Origin: Christensenella sp964438705
Lineage (GTDB): Bacteria; Bacillota; Clostridia; Christensenellales; Christensenellaceae
DNA: 64,000 nucleotides
Direction: 5' to 3'
NCBI GenBank assembly: GCA_964438705.1
Contig: CAYTKQ010000002.1
Coordinates: 124,001-188,000, forward strand
Both the position numbers and the translations under genes were made by a program. Shown here piece after piece: positions 59,317 to 64,000 of this stretch (its first letter is position 1; each line of letters begins with the position of its first letter). Below the pieces are notes generated by a model. That model was given only the letters and a program-made list of their open reading frames with translations. It made no database searches and had not been told where the DNA came from.

Positions 59317-61545
59317 TCATTGATCTGCCTGGTCCAAATTTTTTTCGAATTCTTTTTCGGGCATTGGCTTTGCATAATAGTATCCCTGAACAATATCGCA
59401 TCCGAGCGTTCTTAAAAGCTCGATATGTTCATTCGTTTCCACGCCTTCCGCCACAGTTTTGATGTCAAGATGTTTTGCCATATCGATGATACAGGCGAGA
59501 ACGAATTTTGTCCTCGACTTGTTTTCAGCCGCCATAAAAAAGCTGCGGTCAATTTTGATTTCATCCACCGGGATATTTTTCAGCAACCCGAGGGAGCTGT
59601 ACCCTATGCCGAAATCGTCCATGGAAACCGTGAAGCCGCGCGTATGGAGCTGCTTGAGTGCTGAAAACAGGATCTTTTCATTATCAAGGATCGCCGTTTC
59701 GGTAAGCTCAATCTCCAAAAGTTGATGCGGAACCTGATAGTGATCCGCAATTTCACAAAGCGCAGGGATAAAATCCTTGTTCGCAAGATGCAGTCTGGAA
59801 AAATTGACTGAAACAGGAACAGGCTGCAGACCTCTTTGCATCCAGCCGCGAATCAACCGGCAAGTGTTTTTAAACATATACATGTCGAGCTTCACAATAA
59901 ATCCATTGCCCTCAAAGATCGAAATGAACGCACCGGGATACAAAAGGCCGCGCTCCCCATCCTCCCAGCGCACAAGCGCTTCCGCACCGATGAGCCGTTC
60001 GTCATTCAGCCGGTATTTGGGCTGCAAAAACACTTTGAATTCCCCGTGTGCAAGCGCATGCTCCATGCGATTCTCGATCTCTTTTTTCCTGAGCGCGTCT
60101 TCCAGAAGCTTTTCGTCGTATATCACCATCGAAACACCCGTATTTTTGGCGCAGCGATGCGCGGTGTTCACGCGCTCGATCGCAACGTTGATATCCCTGC
60201 AATCATCTCTGTAAAGATGATAGTGCCCCGATACAAAATGAATATTGTAGCTGAAACCATCTCCCATCAGTTCCTTAAAAAGCGCATCATATCGACGCTT
60301 TTGTTCGCTTAATTTTTCCATTGATGAAAACTCGTGCAAAAAGATGAATTCATCGATGTTGAACCGCGCGACCACAAAGTTTTTGCTGAATGCGCAGCCG
60401 GCAAAAGCCTTTGCCATGTTTTTTAAAACCTGATCGCCCGTTTCAAAGCCGCAGGTCCTGTTCAGCAGTTTGAATTTGTCCACGTCATTTTTCACAAGCA
60501 CAAATTTCATGTTTGGGTGATCGTCGAGCAATTTTTGTGCGTCGATCTTGAATTTGGCCAATGTGGGCACACCGGTGAGGTCGTCTTCGTAAGCTATGCG
60601 CTCCAGCTTTTTGGTGTTTTTACGCTGTATCATAACCACATAGATGATGAACAGGACGAAAACGCCAATGAAGGTGATCGACATCATACTGGTCAGCGAT
60701 ATGATCTTATTTGCGTTTTCAGTCACGACAATATCCGGCACAACGGAAAAAATATTCCAGTCGTTGATGCCGACGGGCATAAAATGCGCAATGCGGGTGT
60801 TGCCGTCTATGTTGTATTTTATGTGTCCTGCCTCATTGTTTTTTAGTTTTTCCTTCATTTCCGCAAGCGTGTCATAATCAAAAAATTCTGCCTTATCAAA
60901 GATGTCGAAAAGATTATTTGTCGTTGCAAGAGAATAATCGTTCAAGCTTTTGGCGACGATTTCACCATCGTCTGTCGCAATATATGCATATCCCTTTCCG
61001 CCAAACGATTCCAAAAACAGATTGTCGAGTTCATCCGCAAGATATGAGCCCAGCAAAACCCCCACAACCTCGCCGTCATATTGCAGAGGCGTCGCAATGA
61101 TCACGACCTTCGCATCACGAATCTCCGATTGTATCGGGTCAGAAACAACAATTTCCCCATTCATCGCCCGGAGGAAATAATCTGTTTGTGAGACGTCAAC
61201 GCTGTGCCCGTTGGGATATTTGGCCAATCCGTCTATACCGACGGCCACAATATGGTCAAAAGCAGTCCCCTCGTTGATCCTTGAAAGCATGTTGGATATA
61301 TCGTTCGGGTCCGGTGAATCGAGAATGCCCCGTCCAAGCATCTTCAAAGAATCCTTTTCCACACCGATCGTCGACGAAAAATTGAATGCCTGCTGCATCA
61401 CGTTTTCTTCGAGCGTCGTGTGCATACTTTCGTTGGTGATCTTCTTGATATATTCGGTGTAGTTCCAAAGACTTGCGACAACGATAGCCACAATCAAAAG
61501 CACGATGACCCATGATGCGATACGTCTCATTTTTTTGTCTTGCAT
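59317..61545 (-). CDS. membrane dCACHE - degenerate GGDEF - EAL phosphodiesterase
   Basis: Membrane protein of 742 residues. TM1 at about 8-28, an extracytoplasmic dCACHE-type sensor to about 280, TM2 at about 284-306. The GGDEF position reads NIDEF (396-400), so cyclase activity is not expected. The EAL domain is complete: E522-A-L in 'GAEALVRW', 'ELTET', 'DDFGIGYSSLGLLKNIPVDEIKIDRSF' and 'VAEGVET'. It should hydrolyse cyclic di-GMP in response to an external ligand. AAGGAG precedes the ATG at 61545. It is directly upstream of the cyclase gene in one operon. Confidence 0.92.
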   Translation of the reverse strand: MQDKKMRRIASWVIVLLIVAIVVASLWNYTEYIKKITNESMHTTLEENVMQQAFNFSSTIGVEKDSLKMLGRGILDSPDPNDISNMLSRINEGTAFDHIVAVGIDGLAKYPNGHSVDVSQTDYFLRAMNGEIVVSDPIQSEIRDAKVVIIATPLQYDGEVVGVLLGSYLADELDNLFLESFGGKGYAYIATDDGEIVAKSLNDYSLATTNNLFDIFDKAEFFDYDTLAEMKEKLKNNEAGHIKYNIDGNTRIAHFMPVGINDWNIFSVVPDIVVTENANKIISLTSMMSITFIGVFVLFIIYVVMIQRKNTKKLERIAYEDDLTGVPTLAKFKIDAQKLLDDHPNMKFVLVKNDVDKFKLLNRTCGFETGDQVLKNMAKAFAGCAFSKNFVVARFNIDEFIFLHEFSSMEKLSEQKRRYDALFKELMGDGFSYNIHFVSGHYHLYRDDCRDINVAIERVNTAHRCAKNTGVSMVIYDEKLLEDALRKKEIENRMEHALAHGEFKVFLQPKYRLNDERLIGAEALVRWEDGERGLLYPGAFISIFEGNGFIVKLDMYMFKNTCRLIRGWMQRGLQPVPVSVNFSRLHLANKDFIPALCEIADHYQVPHQLLEIELTETAILDNEKILFSALKQLHTRGFTVSMDDFGIGYSSLGLLKNIPVDEIKIDRSFFMAAENKSRTKFVLACIIDMAKHLDIKTVAEGVETNEHIELLRTLGCDIVQGYYYAKPMPEKEFEKNLDQADQ

Positions 61546-61845
61546 ACTCAGCTCCTTTTGGTGCACACATCATGGCGCAAACCAGATAAATAGCGAGGGA
61601 AGCACTCTGCTCTGCCGTCGATGACCGATCATATATATAATTAACTATTAGTTAAATTTACCCACATATTATACATCTCAAGCATGCTCTTTTTCAACCC
61701 TGCGCCAAAGGAATAAACGATATCTAAAAAAGATTTAATGCTGCATTTCATGCATCAACAAAGCAATCTGTGCTGCCGGAAGGCAAAGTGCAAACGAAGA
61801 ATCATATATTTTAATATTTTCGACACAATTTTTGGCAATGTAATA
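61546..61845. promoter_or_regulatory. AT-rich gap with palindrome TTAACTATTAGTTAA
   Basis: The gap carries a perfect 7-1-7 palindrome at 61641-61655, about 100 bases upstream of the phosphodiesterase start, close to AT-rich sequence that could hold its promoter. No gene is seen. Confidence 0.45.
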
Positions 61846-61854
61846 TGATATAAT
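61846..61854 (+). promoter_or_regulatory. extended -10 promoter of the zinc-ribbon gene
   Basis: TGATATAAT matches the extended -10 form TGnTATAAT. There is no good -35 box at the usual distance. Confidence 0.5.
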
Positions 61855-61875
61855 AGCGTTCGGAGGCGAAAAGAC

Positions 61876-62016
61876 ATGAAATGCAGCGAGTGTAAAATCC
61901 AGATGTATGAACGGACTTCCAAGCAGACGTCAAACGCAACGAGCGTATATATTTGCCCAAAGTGCAACAAAATCGTATATGTCTGGCCGGACGGAGACAA
62001 AAAGGAAGAAAAGTAA
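61876..62016 (+). CDS. 46-residue zinc-ribbon protein
   Basis: Short gene with GGAGG at 61862-61866 nine bases before the ATG. The product has two CxxC knuckles, 'KCSEC' at residues 3-6 and 'ICPKC' at 27-30, separated by 20 residues, then an aromatic strand 'KIVYVWPDG' and a charged tail. This is the layout of small zinc ribbons. It has its own extended -10 promoter and precedes the DHH gene. Function is not known. Confidence 0.75.
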   Translation: MKCSECKIQMYERTSKQTSNATSVYICPKCNKIVYVWPDGDKKEEK

Positions 62017-62040
62017 ATCAAGCGCTTTGCGAATCGTGAA

Positions 62041-62069
62041 TTGTATTTGCAGGCCGGGAATGATATAAT
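62041..62069 (+). promoter_or_regulatory. promoter of the DHH phosphoesterase gene
   Basis: TTGTAT at 62041-62046, 17 bases, TATAAT at 62064-62069 with TG extension. Confidence 0.7.
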
Positions 62070-62107
62070 ATCAGCGTTGTATAATATGCGATAAGGAGAT
62101 ACAAAAT

Positions 62108-63028
62108 ATGAGGTTGGTAACCCGTTCTGATTTTGACGGTTTGGTATGTGGCGCGTTGCTCAAAGAGGCCGGAATCATTGACCGGTGGACATTTGCACAC
62201 CCTAAGGATTTGCAGGATGGCCTGATCGAGATCGGCGAAGACGACTGCCTGGCGAACGTACCGTTTGTGGAGGGGTGCGGCCTTTGGTTCGATCATCATT
62301 CCAGCGAATTTGAACGCAACGAGCTTGAAGGAAAATATAAGGGCGAAAGCCGTCTGGCTCCTTCCTGCGCGCGCATCATATATGATTATTATGGCGGAAA
62401 CGAGCGGTTCTCCCACTTCAACGATATGATGGAAGCGGTCGATAAGGTCGATTCCGGCAACCTGACGCTCGAGGAAATCAAACATCCGCAGGGATGGATT
62501 CTCATCGGGTTTCTGATGGATCCAAGAACCGGCCTTGGAAGATGGAGAGAATTTACCATTTCCAACTATCAGCTGATGGAAAAGCTGATCGATGGCTGCC
62601 GTACGATGGATACAGAGCAGATATTGCAGCTTCCCGACGTGCAGGAGCGCATCGAGGTCTATTTCGAACAGGCGGAAAAATTTACTGAAATGGTGAAAGC
62701 GCATACGGAAATCAAAGGAAATGTCATCCTTTCTGATTTGCGCGGGGTAGACCCGATCTATACCGGAAACCGCTTTATGATCTACAGCTTATATCCGGAG
62801 CAGAACATTTCCGCGTGGATCGTTCAAGGCAAGGGCGGAAAGGGGTGCTCGGTGGCTGTTGGATACAGCATCTTAAACCGCACCTCGCATGTGGATGTTG
62901 GAAGCCTGATGCTCAAATATGGCGGCGGCGGACACAAAGCGGTTGGCACCTGCCAATTCGCGGATGAAACGATGGAGGATCTTCTGCCCAAACTGATAGG
63001 CGAGTTGGTGCAGGCGTCCGAAGGCTGA
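62108..63028 (+). CDS. DHH/DHHA1-family phosphoesterase
   Basis: Metal-dependent phosphoesterase of 306 residues. D8 and D10 in 'TRSDFDGLVCG', the DHH motif in 'LWFDHHSSEFERNE', and the C-terminal DHHA1 motif 'LKYGGGGHKAVGTCQF' are clear. Members cleave polyphosphate, oligoribonucleotides or cyclic dinucleotides. The lack of CBS or PAS domains excludes the GdpP type; a link to the cyclic-di-GMP genes next door cannot be claimed. Start behind AAGGAG. Confidence 0.88.
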   Translation: MRLVTRSDFDGLVCGALLKEAGIIDRWTFAHPKDLQDGLIEIGEDDCLANVPFVEGCGLWFDHHSSEFERNELEGKYKGESRLAPSCARIIYDYYGGNERFSHFNDMMEAVDKVDSGNLTLEEIKHPQGWILIGFLMDPRTGLGRWREFTISNYQLMEKLIDGCRTMDTEQILQLPDVQERIEVYFEQAEKFTEMVKAHTEIKGNVILSDLRGVDPIYTGNRFMIYSLYPEQNISAWIVQGKGGKGCSVAVGYSILNRTSHVDVGSLMLKYGGGGHKAVGTCQFADETMEDLLPKLIGELVQASEG

Positions 63029-63043
63029 ATCAAGATCGATACA

Positions 63044-63077
63044 AACGCCCCCGCATGGATGCAGGGGCGTTTTTTTG
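63044..63077 (+). terminator. terminator after the DHH gene
   Basis: Stem AACGCCCC...GCAT / ATGC...GGGGCGTT with seven T following. Confidence 0.93.
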
Positions 63078-63089
63078 CGTCATTCCGGC

Positions 63090-63467
63090 TTAGGACTCCT
63101 TACGCCAAAAGGTTTTGCAATCCGCCTTGTCGGCGATGTTGAACGCGATGATCCGTTCCAGCAGGTCATAATCAACACGGTCGGTCCACTTGATGCGGAT
63201 CAGCATCTTGCCGTGTTCGTAGCCGGCCGCAATGACTTCGTCCGCAAAGCACAGCAGCGCGGCCTTTTCAGGCGCGACGGCAAAGTGGTTTTTGGCGACG
63301 CTGAAACCGATGATGAATGTGCCGTGATCGGTGAGCATCGGCTGATTCCACGCGACCCTCGGCTCGAGATTAGGGAAGCGTTCCATGACCCATTTCAAGA
63401 CCTGCTCCAACCGGGCACGGTGCTCGGGGTCGTCGATTCCCGCCAAATAATGGGCAAAAGTTTCCAT
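63090..63467 (-). CDS. DUF1801 / YdhG-like protein
   Basis: Small protein of 125 residues. 'ERFPNLEPRVAWNQPMLTDHGTFIIGFSVAKNHFAVAPE' is the DUF1801 core, and the ending 'IRIKWTDRVDYDLLERIIAFNIADKADCKTFWRK' matches the YdhG branch, sometimes called iron chaperone. The ATG at 63467 follows AGGAGA; an ATG six codons earlier lies before that site. Biochemical role is uncertain. Confidence 0.85.
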   Translation of the reverse strand: METFAHYLAGIDDPEHRARLEQVLKWVMERFPNLEPRVAWNQPMLTDHGTFIIGFSVAKNHFAVAPEKAALLCFADEVIAAGYEHGKMLIRIKWTDRVDYDLLERIIAFNIADKADCKTFWRKES

Positions 63468-63522
63468 GCGCGTTCTCCTGTTCATTTATCTTTTCATATA
63501 TATAACCCCCAAATGAACAATT

Positions 63523-64000
63523 TCACAGCGCGCGGTAGATTTCTTTTTTATAATCGATCCGGCCCTCGAGCGCGTCTTTGAGTTTGCATATCATTGCCTC
63601 TTTGTCCGCATTGAGCGTTCCCCGCAAAGAGACATAGTTGGAGGCGTGGTTGCTGCGGAACACACTGTTCTCGCAATCCATATTTTCAAGCATCAGCAAT
63701 GTTTCAAGCGCGATGCCCTCTGCGCTCAAAAGGCGGAATTTCCCGTTTTCCACATCTGTCGCAAGGGGCGTCCCGCGCTCTACCATCAACGTCAGCAGGC
63801 CGATATAGTCGGGTTTCATCGCGCTGAACGCCTGTCCCGTGCAAATTGCGTGCGTGCGCCAGTTTTCCTCGCCGCCCATCCCGCTGATCGCCGTGACGGA
63901 AAGGGGGATGCCCGCCGCTTTCACGCGCTGCCCAGCCTCGATGATCTCTGATACAGTCTCGCCTTTTACAATGTGCGCAAGGATTGCGTCGCTTCCCGAT
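63523..64000 (-). CDS. radical SAM family protein, N-terminal part outside window
   Basis: The frame stays open through base 64000; 158 residues of the C-terminal half are visible. 'HIVKGETVSEIIEAGQRVKAAGIPLSVTAISGMGGEENWRTHAICTGQAFSAMKPDYIGLLTLMVERGTPL' and 'VFRSNHASNYVSLRGTLNADKEAM' agree with the C-terminal barrel part of a radical SAM oxidoreductase family common in Clostridia. The CxxxCxxC cluster motif should lie beyond the window end, so the assignment rests on the C-terminal pattern only. It is 55 bases downstream of the DUF1801 gene start region on the same strand. Confidence 0.7.
   Translation of the reverse strand, partial: SGSDAILAHIVKGETVSEIIEAGQRVKAAGIPLSVTAISGMGGEENWRTHAICTGQAFSAMKPDYIGLLTLMVERGTPLATDVENGKFRLLSAEGIALETLLMLENMDCENSVFRSNHASNYVSLRGTLNADKEAMICKLKDALEGRIDYKKEIYRAL

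Noticed and set aside
1..64000. Mobile elements, prophage, tRNA or rRNA genes
   Set aside because: No transposase, integrase, terminal repeats, att-like duplication or RNA-gene signature was recognised on either strand.

Overview
The window is a dense catabolic region of a bacterial chromosome. The gene set and signals suggest a low-oxygen Firmicute of the Clostridia type: strong AGGAGG-type ribosome-binding sites, short operons with ATGA overlaps, lipoprotein sugar-binding proteins with serine/alanine-rich linkers, SorC, LacI, GntR, IclR and PocR-AraC regulators, FGGY kinases, UroD-like proteins and dihydroxyacetone kinases. Base composition looks moderately GC-rich by eye (not measured). 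A Christensenella-like lineage would fit, but nothing here proves it. I see no rRNA, tRNA, CRISPR array, phage or insertion-sequence gene.

Layout. (1) 1-837: end of a DUF4340 protein. (2) 894-7289: CUT2-type sugar importer A (binding protein, double ATPase, two permeases) plus an FGGY kinase. (3) 7423-17119: a VOC protein divergent from importer B, which runs into DhaK and DhaL; a LacI regulator and an iron-type alcohol dehydrogenase follow. (4) 17180-24026: an acetoin/2-oxoacid dehydrogenase complex operon flanked by two SorC regulators. (5) 24384-33004: UroD-like, FGGY kinase, UroD-like, then importer C. (6) 33080-37193: DhaK-DhaL fusion and glycerol dehydrogenase, divergent from a PocR-AraC regulator. 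(7) 37249-38935: KDPG aldolase and KDG kinase. (8) 39338-45378: SCP2-like protein, a Gfo/Idh-M24 fusion, BKACE, SDR, FadR-type GntR and an NAD epimerase. (9) 45672-50007: importer D (one permease) and a flavoprotein. (10) 50200-57900: IolD-like ThDP enzyme, Gfo/Idh, RpiB-like isomerase, IclR, split transketolase and a methylmalonate-semialdehyde-dehydrogenase-like enzyme. (11) 57971-61545: a cyclic-di-GMP cyclase/phosphodiesterase pair. (12) 61876-64000: housekeeping-like genes (zinc-ribbon peptide, DHH phosphoesterase, DUF1801 protein, radical SAM protein).

How it works together. Four related importers bring in sugars, polyols or modified sugars. FGGY and Dha-type kinases phosphorylate them. 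Dehydrogenases, an RpiB-like isomerase, transketolase halves, KDPG aldolase and the ThDP enzymes route carbon to triose phosphates and acyl-CoA. Each block has its own regulator, and several promoter regions carry clear palindromes or repeated motifs next to good -35/-10 boxes.

The observations most worth following are: the 39794-42064 fusion, which still holds a ribosome-binding site at its joint; the paired UroD-like genes built into a sugar-importer operon; a dehydrogenase complex whose lipoyl domain sits on E3 and not on E2; a shared DNA element beside both divergent promoters at 39.0-39.25 kb; and a strong hairpin in all four binding-protein/ATPase gaps.
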